This document shows, piece after piece, positions 13,103 through 22,647 of a DNA stretch of 64,000 bases. This stretch comes from Plantactinospora soyae (GTDB lineage Bacteria; Actinomycetota; Actinomycetes; Mycobacteriales; Micromonosporaceae). A program made the position numbers and the translations under genes. Position 1 is the stretch's first letter. Every line of letters begins with the position of its first letter. The notes beneath the pieces are model-generated. The model ran no database searches and was not told where the DNA came from. It saw only the letters and a program-made list of their open reading frames with translations. The stretch covers positions 5,456,001 through 5,520,000 of the forward strand of contig NZ_JADBEB010000001.1 of NCBI RefSeq assembly GCF_014874095.1, in the 5' to 3' direction.

Positions 13103-14599
13103 TCATGCCGATGGGGTCGCCCCGGCGCTCGGCGGTCCTCCCCGGGTGGCGTTGGGGCGGATCGCGGCGAGCAGCGGTGGGGAGGTCCACGCTGGTTCGC
13201 CGGTGAACCAGCGTTGTACCGCCGGGGACGGTGGACGACGTACGCCGCCCAGCGCGTAGAGCGCGACCGCGAGCAGCGTTCCGCCGACGGCCAGACCGAG
13301 GCAGACCCAGAGGGCCGTTTGGGCGCCTGCTGCGGGGCTGTCCCCAACGGTCATGGCGACGTACAGCAGGATTGGCGTGATCATGAACGCGGCCACCGCC
13401 CGCAGCAGTTCGATGATCGCGAACACCCGCTGGAGAGCGGCGTTGCGCAGCGAGAAGCCGGCGATGAACAGCGCTGGGGTGACCGTGGCGCCGACGCCGA
13501 TCCCGATCAGCCCCGTTCCGACCAGCGTGGCGATGGTGCCGGGCGGGATGCTGACGGCGATGAGCGCGATGCCCGCGATGAGCGAGAGCATCCCGGCCAG
13601 CGCGAAATAGTGAAGTGCCCGCGTGGTGAACAGGTTCGCGAACACGATCGCGGCGATCACCGCGCCGCCGAACTCGGGCAGGAAGAGGAGTCCCAGGTCC
13701 AGGGGCGAGTGCCGGTCCCGGAGCACGACACCCGTCAACACGATCGCGGGTAGGGAGGATGCCGCCGCGGACATGGCCACCACGATCCCGGCCACCGGTA
13801 GCGTGCTCGTGAGTGGGCGCACGATCAGCAGCGGCCGCTTGGCGCGGTACTGCTGGATCAGAAGGATGAGGATCAGCGCCACGCCCACGATCAGCGGTGC
13901 CAGCGCGGTCGCGTCGAGGGACTGGTGGGGGAGGAGCTGGGATGCTCCGTAGAACGCGGCCACACAGCCTGCGGTGGCCAGTGCGACGGCGACCGGGGAA
14001 CGCGTGGCCGTGGGATCGGCCGGCGGCACGTCCTCGAAGGTCAGCAGCGCCAGCAGCAACGCCAAGACGGCGATTCCCGTAACCACCCAGAACAGCGGCC
14101 GCCAACCGTTGTGGTCGGCTTGGATGCCGGCGATCAGCGGACCCAGCGCGACCGCCCCGAAGATCGACAGGTTGAGGACGGCCGCGGTCGGGAGGAGCTT
14201 CGTCGGCGGGAATCCGGTGACGAGCGGCGGTACGGCGGCGATCAACAACAGACTGGTGCACAGGCCCTGGAGTACGTGCCCGAGGATGAACTGCACCGGC
14301 CCGGTCGCTGTCGCCGCCAGCACCGAACCGATCACCAGGATCGAGGCGTAGATGATCAGCATCCGGCGCTGAGGCAGATGCTGGGCGAGCTGGACCGACA
14401 GCACGGTGCCCAGCGCGTACCCGGCGTTGGCCAGTCCCTCCGCCAGACTCGCCTCTCCCGGGCTCATGCCGAGTTCCTTGCTGATGATCGGCAGGAGTGG
14501 ATCCAGCGTCGACGAGAGCACCAGGTACGGAGCGAGCGCGGCGACGACCATCGCCGCCACCGCGGGGTAACGGCCAGCCAGTGGACCTTTTCTCATCAT
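13103..14599 (-). CDS. MFS drug-type transporter
   Basis: The 498-residue start at ATG 14599 follows GGTGAGG; the frame extends upstream without support. About 14 hydrophobic helices are visible. Features include the N-terminal VVAALAPYLVLSSTLDPLLP and the cytoplasmic loop QLAQHLPQRRMLIIYASILV, like the DHA2/EmrB-type exporters. It stands alone on its strand between an integration scar and an empty stretch, so the substrate is unknown. Confidence 0.82.
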   Translation of the reverse strand: MMRKGPLAGRYPAVAAMVVAALAPYLVLSSTLDPLLPIISKELGMSPGEASLAEGLANAGYALGTVLSVQLAQHLPQRRMLIIYASILVIGSVLAATATGPVQFILGHVLQGLCTSLLLIAAVPPLVTGFPPTKLLPTAAVLNLSIFGAVALGPLIAGIQADHNGWRPLFWVVTGIAVLALLLALLTFEDVPPADPTATRSPVAVALATAGCVAAFYGASQLLPHQSLDATALAPLIVGVALILILLIQQYRAKRPLLIVRPLTSTLPVAGIVVAMSAAASSLPAIVLTGVVLRDRHSPLDLGLLFLPEFGGAVIAAIVFANLFTTRALHYFALAGMLSLIAGIALIAVSIPPGTIATLVGTGLIGIGVGATVTPALFIAGFSLRNAALQRVFAIIELLRAVAAFMITPILLYVAMTVGDSPAAGAQTALWVCLGLAVGGTLLAVALYALGGVRRPPSPAVQRWFTGEPAWTSPPLLAAIRPNATRGGPPSAGATPSA

Positions 14600-15590
14600 T
14601 TCGGCAGCCTCACCATTTTGCCAGCAGACCAGGCGCCCACTGTGCTCGGCCGCAGGTCGTGGGCGCCGAACATAATGGCTCACCACCCGTCCACGGGGCA
14701 GGGCGCAGGATCACCCGGCACGGGGGAGGATGGCGGGCGCTGAACGGTCGTTGATTCGTGCCGGCGGCACCGATCATTCTCATCCAAGCTACTCGGTCAA
14801 CGGGCCCTACGGGCCGGATTGCGACGGCACGAGCCCGACCAGCGGCATCCCGCCTTCATCGATGCCGACTTGTCGGTGTACATCCCGAACAGATGGTTCC
14901 GGTCCGCGGTCCTCGTGCGGACGCCATGGAGGGCTTCGCTGCCGGGCATAGTGAGATTCTCGCTGACGAGGCGGTGCGCCATATCAAAACCCGGTGTTCA
15001 GCTGAGTTCCAACCAGGGAATCATTTGATCGGTAAGAGAATCGCCGCCGGGCTCGGCCCAGTGTCGACCCAAGGAGTCGGCAACGAGCTGAGGGGCCCGC
15101 CGGCGGCTCTCTGCCGCACGGACTACGAGACGTTCGCCCCTGCTCGCCGCTGGACGGACGGTGGTGCCGCGCGAGGCTGACGACCCAGGACTTGGGTGCC
15201 CCGTTCCGGGTCCCCGCGCATCCAGTCGATTCGCCGTCCCGAAACCCTTGCGTGGACTGGCGAGCGACGGTGGACGCCGAACTGCTGGCCGCAGTCGTCC
15301 CTCGCGGGATGCACGCCATCGAGCGCACGACGACACAGACGGTACCGTTCCATCTTTCCGACATTCACCTCTCTGTCGGTCGTCCTGATCTATCATCTGC
15401 ATAACGCGCCCAAACCGGGCCGGCCTGCTCCCTACGACGTCGCCCCCGCTGTGATAGTGGAGGCGGCAAGCAGTTCCGACCGGACCATAGCCCGAAGTCG
15501 AAGCCAAAGGGTGTGGCTGCCGGCTGCGGCTCGCTGCTTGCCGTGGGTTATCCCGTCTTCCGTGAGGCTCGCTCCCCGAAGGAGAACGAC
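14600..15590. other. Long stretch without a recognisable gene
   Basis: About 990 bases with only short, overlapping open frames on both strands and no family signature that I can name. One plus-strand reading (EQMVPVRGPRADAMEGFAA near 14890-14950) looks protein-like but is short and broken. The last ~150 bases presumably carry the promoter of the tautomerase-like gene. Probably decayed DNA next to the integration scar. Confidence 0.4.
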
Positions 15591-16091
15591 ATGGTTTTCG
15601 TGCGCGTACATTCTGTCAAGGGTTATCTGAGTGCCGAACAGAAGCGCGAGATGGGCGACAGGCTGATTGCAGCCGTAGCGGATGCGGAGGGTCTCTACAA
15701 CTCGGAACGCCACCAGCAGACTTCCTGGATCCAATATTTCGAACTGGACCCTGAGAACTGGTACGCACCCTTTACCGTCGGTGACACGAAAGCCTTTCTG
15801 CAGGCGGACATGATCGCGCCGCAGGATTACGTGAAATCCAAGGAGGACGCCCGAATCGCGATCGAGAAGGTCACGGCTGCGATCCGAGACGTGATAGGTG
15901 ATGGCCTACTCCCCGGGCGTGGGCCCTGGGTCCAACTCTACGTTATTCCTCAAGGGCAGTGGGGCATGGATGGCCTGGTTCCGGACTTCGAGAAAGCGCG
16001 CGCCTACTTTGCGGCCGAGACCCATGATGAAGCAGTGCGAGTACTTGAGACGGTGATGGGCCAACGGGTGGATCCCTCCCAGGTCTCCTGA
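15591..16091 (+). CDS. Tautomerase-superfamily-like protein without Pro-1
   Basis: A 166-residue protein starting at ATG 15591 after GAAGGAG. The N-terminal strand MVFVRVHSVKGYLSAEQKRE and the helix LIAAVADAEG resemble 4-oxalocrotonate tautomerase/MSAD-type subunits, and the length fits a two-repeat form. The catalytic Pro that normally follows the initiator Met is replaced by Val, so classical tautomerase chemistry is doubtful. Assignment to the superfamily rests on a weak pattern. It stands alone; the downstream DNA holds an SDR relic. Confidence 0.5.
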   Translation: MVFVRVHSVKGYLSAEQKREMGDRLIAAVADAEGLYNSERHQQTSWIQYFELDPENWYAPFTVGDTKAFLQADMIAPQDYVKSKEDARIAIEKVTAAIRDVIGDGLLPGRGPWVQLYVIPQGQWGMDGLVPDFEKARAYFAAETHDEAVRVLETVMGQRVDPSQVS

Positions 16092-16185
16092 TACCCCGAA
16101 TGGAGATCTCGTCCCTCGGGGCGGTTGCGGTAGTAACTAACGTCAAGCCTGATCCGACCTGCAGCGAACTCGCCCACCGCTTCCA

Positions 16186-16335
16186 TCGACAATCCGTCTT
16201 GGCCGCGCAGCTCGACGCGATCTTCGCTACAGCGCGGGAGCCGCTCTATCCGAGACCATTGGGTACCTGGCCGCGTACGTGAGGAGCCGGCAGGTCACAA
16301 CGATCTGCGGCTGGCGATCCGCGTGCCAGGTTTCG
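16186..16335 (+). pseudogene. SDR C-terminal relic (copy 1)
   Basis: One frame reads AAQLDAIFATAREPL, then after a one-base shift GYLAAYVRSRQVTTI. This matches the tail of a short-chain dehydrogenase whose better copy is at 23188-23420 on the other strand (AAQLDAIFDAAREPLAPEDI). Only the C-terminal ~45 residues survive. Confidence 0.5.
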
Positions 16336-16595
16336 ATACATGACGAGGCGCTTGATCTCACATGTCGCGTCAGCCCGGATCGGTGGTGTCAGTCCGAGGC
16401 GGCGGCGAGAGTTCGGGAAGCGTTCAGCTCGGCGGGCAGCGGCACGGCGGGGTTCGAACACGGCGTTGAAGCCGGTCACGCTAGCGATCAGGGACGCCCG
16501 AGGCGAGTCCGGCGATCGAATGGATATGGTGGGTCCTGCCGATGGGCAGCGCGGGGCAGTTCGAGTGAGCGTTGCGGGTGGCCTGAGCGTTGCGG

Positions 16596-17414
16596 TCAGA
16601 ACTCGACGGAGCGGGTTCCGAGGCGCTCCTCCAGGTCTCCTGACTGCTGCAGTCCGGCTGCGAAGGCACCTGCTGACCAGCTTTCGTAGCGCGGCATGCC
16701 GAGTCGTGCCGCGAAGGTGGCGGACTGGGGTGGGAATTCGTTGTCGTCGGGTAGGGTGATGGCGTTTACCCAGCCCTTTATCTCGGCTAGGGCGCCGCGG
16801 TCGAACGACGCGACACGACTGGCGAACGCGGTGACGAACTCGTCGAGCTCCGCGTCCGGGACGGCCCGGTTGACGTAGCCGTACCGTTCGGCGAGGTCGC
16901 CGTCGAAGTCTTTGGCGCCGACGAGGATTTCCAGGGCGCGGCCGCGACCGACAAGGCGCGGCAGGCGGGCTGGGCTTCCGCCGCCTGGTGGGACGCTGCC
17001 TGCGCCCATCTCGAACTGGCCGATCAGAGTGCGCTCCCGGCTGGCGAAACGGATGTCAGTCGCCAGGAGGAACTCGCTGCCGGCCCCGCGCGCCCGACCG
17101 CGGATCTTGCTGATCGTGACGACGGGGAGCTTGCTCAGGCGCACCACGACGTCGACGAAGGGCTGCTGCCCGGTGACCGGCGGCGGCTGGTCGGCCAGAC
17201 TTGAGAGGTCGTCGGCGAGATCCCAGTGCGCGATGAAGTAGTCGGGATTCGCGCTCTCGAACACGATGACGGTGAGCTCGGGATCTTTTTCGGCTGCGTC
17301 GAGGAGAGCGCGCATTTCGATGATCATCTGTGCACCGAAAACGTTGACCGGCGGGTTGTTGAGCGAGGCACGCCAGAAGGAGGGCGACTCCTTCGTGATG
17401 TTGATCTGCGTCAT
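16596..17414 (-). CDS. Enoyl-CoA hydratase/isomerase-family protein
   Basis: A 272-residue crotonase-fold protein starting at ATG 17414. N-terminal WRASLNNPPVNVFGAQMIIE and the oxyanion region NPDYFIAHWDLADD, then RGRARGAGSEFLLATDIRFA and GQFEMGAGSVPPGGGSPARL, are characteristic. The usual Gly-rich FCAG is FIAH here. The substrate is unknown and it has no operon partners; its upstream gap also serves a divergent membrane-protein gene. Confidence 0.82.
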   Translation of the reverse strand: MTQINITKESPSFWRASLNNPPVNVFGAQMIIEMRALLDAAEKDPELTVIVFESANPDYFIAHWDLADDLSSLADQPPPVTGQQPFVDVVVRLSKLPVVTISKIRGRARGAGSEFLLATDIRFASRERTLIGQFEMGAGSVPPGGGSPARLPRLVGRGRALEILVGAKDFDGDLAERYGYVNRAVPDAELDEFVTAFASRVASFDRGALAEIKGWVNAITLPDDNEFPPQSATFAARLGMPRYESWSAGAFAAGLQQSGDLEERLGTRSVEF

Positions 17415-17793
17415 GCATCGAGTATGTTGCAAACAATGGTCGGACGGACGCGAAACTGTGTTTGGCAAGCCGAAGGGCTTGGGACTCAGTCTCGACGCGG
17501 AGGCGTGGTGGCTGGGTCGGCTCCTGGTGCGCCGGGCATACGAGATCGGTTGCGGGAGAAGTCGCGTCGCGACTGGACGAAGACGCGCCTGACGGGAGTC
17601 CCGAATACTTCGTACCGCTCGGCTTATGGATTGGCCGCTGTGCCGATAGTTCGAGCAGGCGTGTGCGGGGTCTGCGGTGATTGTCGCCGTCGCGCGTACT
17701 TCCCGGGTGCTGTTCGCTGAGGTTCGCCGGGGGCGGGGCGGGTAAACGTTGGGACGACGTAACCGGCGAACGAGTTCCACTCGAGGTGATTGC
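17415..17793. other. Divergent intergenic stretch, possible regulator relic
   Basis: About 380 bases between the enoyl-CoA hydratase-like gene and the membrane-protein gene. A short plus-strand frame near 17540-17600 (RDRLREKSRRDWTKTRL) resembles the start of a TetR-type regulator but breaks off at once. Nothing else is recognisable. Confidence 0.3.
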
Positions 17794-18315
17794 ATGTTGC
17801 GTGCCGACGGTGCCGGTTCTGCCGGAGCCGGTCGTGGCGCAGGCTGGCGGACCACTTTGACGAATGGTCTGCTGGCCGGTGCCGCCGCCACGCTCGCCCG
17901 GGAGCTGGTCAGCTCACTGGACATGGCGGTTCGAGCCCGACCGTCCAGCGACACCCACGAGCGGATGGTGCGGCGGATCGCCCACGGAAGCCACGTGAGC
18001 CTTGGGACGGGGGAGCGTGCGACGAACCGCCTGGCTGGCCTCGGTCCTGTACTCGGCTTCGCCAACGGGGTGCTGACCGTGACGCTCTTCGCGCTCCTCA
18101 CCCGGCGGCGTCGCCCCTTGCCGCCGGTGTCGGCGGTACTGGTCGGGGCTGGCGGCATGCTGGTCGCCGACGCTCCGATGGCGGCGCTCGGGGTGGCCAC
18201 CCCGCAGAGTTGGGGGATGCAGGGCTGGTTCGAGGACGGGCCACCCTACGTTGCCTACAGCCTGGTCGCGGTCGCCGCACTGGACCGTCTTGAGCGGGGG
18301 TCCGGGCGGCGGTGA
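17794..18315 (+). CDS. Small membrane protein of unknown function
   Basis: A 173-residue protein from ATG 17794 (an in-frame upstream start at 17749 is weaker). Three to four hydrophobic segments are visible, around LGPVLGFANGVLTVTLFALL, VSAVLVGAGGMLVADAPMAA and YVAYSLVAVAALDRL. A polar loop RPSSDTHERMVRRIA lies between the first segments. I do not recognise the family. Its 3' end lies close to a converging TDT-family pseudogene. Confidence 0.6.
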   Translation: MLRADGAGSAGAGRGAGWRTTLTNGLLAGAAATLARELVSSLDMAVRARPSSDTHERMVRRIAHGSHVSLGTGERATNRLAGLGPVLGFANGVLTVTLFALLTRRRRPLPPVSAVLVGAGGMLVADAPMAALGVATPQSWGMQGWFEDGPPYVAYSLVAVAALDRLERGSGRR

Positions 18316-18341
18316 CCCACCCCAGCCGGCGCCTTTGTCGG

Positions 18342-19057
18342 TCAGGAGGCCGCCGGTGGGGCGGGCGGAGGGAGGAACCGTCCGCGGGCCGCGGCCACGA
18401 TCGACCGTACGGCGATGCCGCCGATCAGCGCCGAGACGACTGCCAGCACTTAAGTAGGTGTCGACGCGGTGACCCGGGGCTGGTCATTGGTGATCCAGTG
18501 GAGGGCGATCGTCGCTACCGCTGACCAGGAGAACGTGAACGCCCAGAAGCTCGGGGCGAAGCTGAGTCGCAGGTAGAGCGAGAGCAGGCGGATCTGCGCG
18601 ATGACCAGCAGCAGTCCGTACCCGGAAACCAGCATTACCCAGATGTCGATCCGGCCGCCGTCGCGGGCGAAGAGCGCGAGGCCGGCCACGGCGGAGGGGG
18701 CCACCTCGATCGCGAGGGTCGGTACGAGCGGCGTGGGCAGCGGTGGCCGGATGAAGAGCCGGTTGAGGATCCGCGAGCCGAGGACGAGCCAGCAGATGAG
18801 CCCGAGCCCGAGCATGATGTTCGCCAGGGTGTGTTGTCCGACGTCGGACGCGGCGGCCGAGGCGATGAGCCCGCCGGCCACGGTGGGTAGGAAGTAGCCG
18901 GGGTGGATCTGGTCGATGTCGATCCGCCGTAAATCCACTGCCCGGTGATCCAACCGCCGAAGATGAGGGTGAGGACCAGGAACACGTCGACGAGGACCCG
19001 CCCGACGCCCAGGTTGTACGGAACGACGCCCTGCGCGCTGGGAGATATGTCAGGCAC
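18342..19057 (-). pseudogene. TDT/TehA-SLAC1-type transporter pseudogene
   Basis: The frame starting at 19057 reads hydrophobic GVGRVLVDVFLVLTLIFGGW, then shifts frame near 18915 to IDQIHPGYFLPTVAGGLIAS, the diagnostic TDT-family segment. It goes on through several helices to an in-frame TAA at 18450-18452. Reading through that stop in the same frame continues as hydrophobic VLAVVSALIGGIAVRSIVAA to a TGA at 18342. There is therefore one frameshift, one nonsense codon and a missing N-terminal third. Intact homologues are tellurite-resistance/dicarboxylate carriers. Confidence 0.75.
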
Positions 19058-19129
19058 TAAATGAGGCCGATACGCTGGCCTGATGTGGTCGCCTGGAGGC
19101 AGACGACCACACCAGCGCGAGTTGCTCTG

Positions 19130-19834
19130 CTACCGCGATGCGAGAGTTGGGTACAGGGCGGAGATGGGCTGGGAGAGCGCGGCTTGCACCTTCTTGGTCA
19201 TTTCGTCGAGGAGCACCTCGTATTCGCCCGCCTCGAGCGCGTCGAACACCGACGCGACGACGTCGGACGGCTTGCTCATTCCTGACCGGTCCTCGCCCGG
19301 TTGCATCGGTGTGTCGGTCGGGCCGGGGTAGACGCCGAGCACCTGCACGCCGTCCGAGGCGAATTCGAGCCGGAAGGCGTTCGTGGCCATCCACAGGCCG
19401 GCCTTCGAGACGCTGTGGGCCTTTCCGACCGCGAACCAGCTGAGCACGGAGTTCACGTTGACGAGCGCACCGTTGGCTGACCGCAGGGCGGGCGCCAGGG
19501 CGCGGGTCAGGCGGATCGGCCCGGTCAGGTTGGTCTCGATGGTCGTCGTGATGTCGTCGATCGGGGCGCTCAGCAGGTCACCGCGCGGGAAGATAGCTGC
19601 GTTGTTGACCAGGATGGTGGTGTCACCCGCCTGGCCCGCGGCCCGATCGATCGACGCGGGGTCGGCCATGTCCAGCTGCAGCGACACGACGCGGGCGTCG
19701 CCCCACTTCTTCTCGGTCCGTGCGCCGGCGTATACGCGGTCGGCACCTCGTTCGAGAGCCGCCTCGACGAAGGCGGTACCGAGTCCGCCGTTCGCGCCCG
19801 TGACGAAGACAGTCGCGCCGTTGAGCGATGCCAT
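19130..19834 (-). CDS. Short-chain dehydrogenase/reductase with Tyr-to-His change
   Basis: A 234-residue classical SDR starting at ATG 19834 after AAGGAACAAG. The cofactor motif is TGANGGLG and the NNA motif is LVNNAAIF. The active-site block reads GKAHSVSKAG where the family has YxxxK: the tyrosine is His (CAC at 19415-19417) while the lysine is kept. The protein probably binds NAD(P) but may be inactive or altered. It lies 54 bases downstream of an MFS transporter gene on the same strand, likely in one operon. Confidence 0.85.
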   Translation of the reverse strand: MASLNGATVFVTGANGGLGTAFVEAALERGADRVYAGARTEKKWGDARVVSLQLDMADPASIDRAAGQAGDTTILVNNAAIFPRGDLLSAPIDDITTTIETNLTGPIRLTRALAPALRSANGALVNVNSVLSWFAVGKAHSVSKAGLWMATNAFRLEFASDGVQVLGVYPGPTDTPMQPGEDRSGMSKPSDVVASVFDALEAGEYEVLLDEMTKKVQAALSQPISALYPTLASR

Positions 19835-19888
19835 CTTTCTTGTTCCTTCCGTTTAGGACCAGATCTACCAGGGGAGGAAAAACTGGCG

Positions 19889-21208
19889 CTACGCCGCGTG
19901 AACCTTCCCGCGCCGAGCCCCGTACGTGCCGGTGACGACGACGCCGACCACGGCCACGACCGCGATGGCGATCCCGAAGTCGACCGCCATGGCGGCCACG
20001 CCGACGCTTCCGACGGACATGCCCGCGACGATCGAGGAGATACCCATGGCGAGATAGGCCACGAGGAAGATCGCAGCGAATAGTCCCGCCCGCTCGTGAG
20101 CTTGCACCTGAGGCACGAGTCCACGAGTGGTGCCGGCGAATGACGCACCGAGCCCCGCACCGCAGAACACCGCGGCGGCCCAAAGGAGAGGCAGCGCTTC
20201 GGCACCGACGCATCCGATGAACAGGATCGCACCGATCGTCATCGCACTGGCCCCAAAAAGCCTCAACCGGTGCGGTTGCACGCCAGTCGTGACCGCCGAG
20301 ACCACAGTACCCACTCCGAACGTGACGAATGCAGCCAATGCCGCAATAACAGGACTCTCCACGTCGAACGCGGCGCGGAGCACGATCGGGACCAGGCCCA
20401 GGAACAGCGCCATCGTCATGAACGCGCTGATCGTCCCCGGCAAGGTTGACGCGAACAGACCGCGTACCTGCGACGGCACCGAGACACGTGGGATCAGCGA
20501 CGCCAACGCGCCCGCCTTCCGGGACCCCGTCTCGGGGGTGAACACGGTGAAGACGGTTGCGACTGCCATGAGCACGACGAGAACGAGCCATACCGTGAAC
20601 GCGGCGTCGGAGACGATCTGCGCGAGGATGCCCGCGAAGAGCGCTCCGATGCCCAGTCCCGCCAACGGCGCCATGCCGGCCATGAGAGCGCCGAGCTTCT
20701 TGTGCCGCTCGGGGGCGAGTTCCACCACGGCAGCACTGAGGGCGCTGGAGGCCGCTCCCGTGGCGACTCCTTGAACGATGCGAGCAGCGATGAGCCCGTC
20801 GATCGAGGAGGCGAACAGAAACATCAGCATCGCCACCAAGTTCAGCGCGAGCGCTGCGATCATGAGCCGACGGCGGCCGATATGGTCGGACAACGATCCG
20901 ATCACGAGGATCGCGACCAAGAGCGCGATGGCGTAGACGCCGAACGCGAGGGTCAGCTTCCACGAGGGGAAGCCCCACTCCCGCTCGTAGATCGGGAGCA
21001 GCGGCGTCGGCGCGCCGGCCGCGACGAGGATGGACACCATCGCCGCCGAAATGCCCACGAAACCGACAGTGTGCGGCACGTATGGCCAGCGTGCGGTGTT
21101 GACCGGCCGCCGGCCGCTCTTGGGTGGCAACTCGGCTCGGAATGCATCAGTGACAAAACCATATTTCACATCGGCCACCGTATCGGATTGCATCGGTGAT
21201 CGAACCAT
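19889..21208 (-). CDS. MFS transporter
   Basis: 439 residues from ATG 21208 (ATG 21193 also possible). Twelve hydrophobic helices and the MFS loop-2/3 signature GSLSDHIGRRRLMIAALALN are visible, with a pseudo-repeat after the central loop. It is the first gene of a two-gene unit with the SDR at 19130 and is divergent from an HxlR-type regulator locus, so an HxlR regulator may control it. The substrate is unknown. Confidence 0.85.
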   Translation of the reverse strand: MVRSPMQSDTVADVKYGFVTDAFRAELPPKSGRRPVNTARWPYVPHTVGFVGISAAMVSILVAAGAPTPLLPIYEREWGFPSWKLTLAFGVYAIALLVAILVIGSLSDHIGRRRLMIAALALNLVAMLMFLFASSIDGLIAARIVQGVATGAASSALSAAVVELAPERHKKLGALMAGMAPLAGLGIGALFAGILAQIVSDAAFTVWLVLVVLMAVATVFTVFTPETGSRKAGALASLIPRVSVPSQVRGLFASTLPGTISAFMTMALFLGLVPIVLRAAFDVESPVIAALAAFVTFGVGTVVSAVTTGVQPHRLRLFGASAMTIGAILFIGCVGAEALPLLWAAAVFCGAGLGASFAGTTRGLVPQVQAHERAGLFAAIFLVAYLAMGISSIVAGMSVGSVGVAAMAVDFGIAIAVVAVVGVVVTGTYGARRGKVHAA

Positions 21209-21304
21209 CCTGAGCTGTGACAGCGCACACTGCCACCGTCACGGAACCAGACCGCTACGTGGCCGTACCTGTGCGATCAGCTGGTCCTGCCTTCAAGCAG
21301 CCGC

Positions 21305-21735
21305 CATCAGATGGACTGCCAGCCGCGCGGGCTTTGGATGCCGTGGGCGAGCGGCGACCCTGCTGATCATCGGACCGCGCCGTTACGGCGATCTCCGCAA
21401 GCGCACCTGCGGGTCGGGCCCGCGACCCTCACGCAGCGCCTCATTCGACTCATCGGCGAAGGAGTCGTTGCCCGTGTCCCCGGCCGGGGCGCGCGACGAG
21501 TTCGAGTTGACGCCCAAGGGCCAAGGCCTCTGGCCGGTCCTGAACGGGCTCGCCCAGTGGAACCTGTGCGCTCGCGGGCACGAGACCCGAACCGACCGCT
21601 CGACCCGCTGCTGGCTTCGATCACAACAGCGCCGATTCACCGAGAGCCGTAAGCTCAGCGCACGGGGAGCGGGCAGCCACTACCCGGGCAGGCGCTGCCT
21701 CGACTGCGGCACGCCTTCAGCGGGAACCGCGCGGC
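21305..21735 (+). pseudogene. Decayed HxlR-family regulator, duplicate of the next gene
   Basis: Across shifted frames the DNA matches the intact HxlR gene at 21850 from start to end. It reads RALDAVGER-like sequence, then ATLTQRLIRLIGEGVVARVP, then DEFELTPKGQGLWPVLNGLA and a C-terminal Cys piece (RCLDCGTPSAG) equivalent to CGTPLGDAG. Deletions remove parts of the recognition region. It is a tandem duplicate that has lost function. Confidence 0.7.
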
Positions 21736-21849
21736 AAGTCGACGTTTCTTCTGTGGCGGTAGCGGTGGCTGGTGAAAGGCGAAGGTCACCGCTTCGACTA
21801 CAGAACAAGACTGCTACGGTGACAGAACCTGTTGGGATATCCTTCGGGC

Positions 21850-22356
21850 ATGTCTCTCGGCGGCCGCTACGAACTCGACTGCGCGATCGCGCGGGCGTTG
21901 GACGTCGTGGGCGAGCGGTGGACGCTGCTGATCATTTGCGAGCTTTTCTACGGGCTGCGTCGTTACAGCGAGTTACGTAAGCATATCGGCGTCTCCCCTG
22001 CGGTCCTGACCCAACGCCTCAACCGGCTCATCGAGGAAGGCGTCGTGGCCCGCGTCCCGGGACCCGGGGCCCATGACGAGTACGAACTGACCCCCAAGGG
22101 CGAACGCCTCTGGCCGGTGCTCTACGGGCTCGGCCAGTGGGGAGACGAGCACTACACAGAGCCCGAGGCGCGCCGGACCCTCACCCACCACCAGTGCGGG
22201 ACACCTCTGGGCGACGCCGGCATGTGCGAACATTGCAAGATCGTTCCGCCCGCTCGTGATGTCGTCGCGCAACCGCGGCCGGTTGAACTCGAAGCTGAAC
22301 GCACCCGAACCCGCACGCGGGACCCGCACCGACTTCTCAATCCGATACGTCTCTGA
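21850..22356 (+). CDS. HxlR-family winged-helix transcriptional regulator
   Basis: A 168-residue protein starting at ATG 21850 (21832 is an alternative). The HxlR core is complete: CAIARALDVVGERWTLLIIC, then FYGLRRYSELRKHIGVSPAV and LTQRLNRLIEEGVVARV. The C terminus carries a Cys motif (HQCGTPLGDAGMCEHC) that could sense redox state or bind metal. Short inverted arms GTCACCG and CGGTGAC flank the upstream region at 21785-21823. It is divergent from an MFS-SDR operon, a likely target. Confidence 0.85.
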   Translation: MSLGGRYELDCAIARALDVVGERWTLLIICELFYGLRRYSELRKHIGVSPAVLTQRLNRLIEEGVVARVPGPGAHDEYELTPKGERLWPVLYGLGQWGDEHYTEPEARRTLTHHQCGTPLGDAGMCEHCKIVPPARDVVAQPRPVELEAERTRTRTRDPHRLLNPIRL

Positions 22357-22647
22357 TCACAACGTGAACCCCGAGTCTCAGATGCGCACTTCGACGCAGC
22401 ACGTCGTGTCGTCGGGCGCGCTCGGGCTCGGCCAGCGGGCTCGCGCGTACGTCGCCGGCGCGGCGTTGCGGCGAGGAGATCGTCATAACGGCGAGGCCCA
22501 ACGCCCACCCCCCGTACCATCAGCGTGTCGGCCCCGCCGAGTAGTCAGTCGTACGCGCGTCAAGACCCGCCCGCTCGTTTGAGGAGACCAATTTCGGCCC
22601 GCTCCGGGGCGCAGTCCGCTATGCGATCTCTTGGTAGGCAGGAGTCC

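Noticed and set aside
13925-14743. 272-codon plus-strand frame opposite the first MFS gene
   Set aside because: Charged low-complexity shadow of a clear twelve-plus helix transporter.
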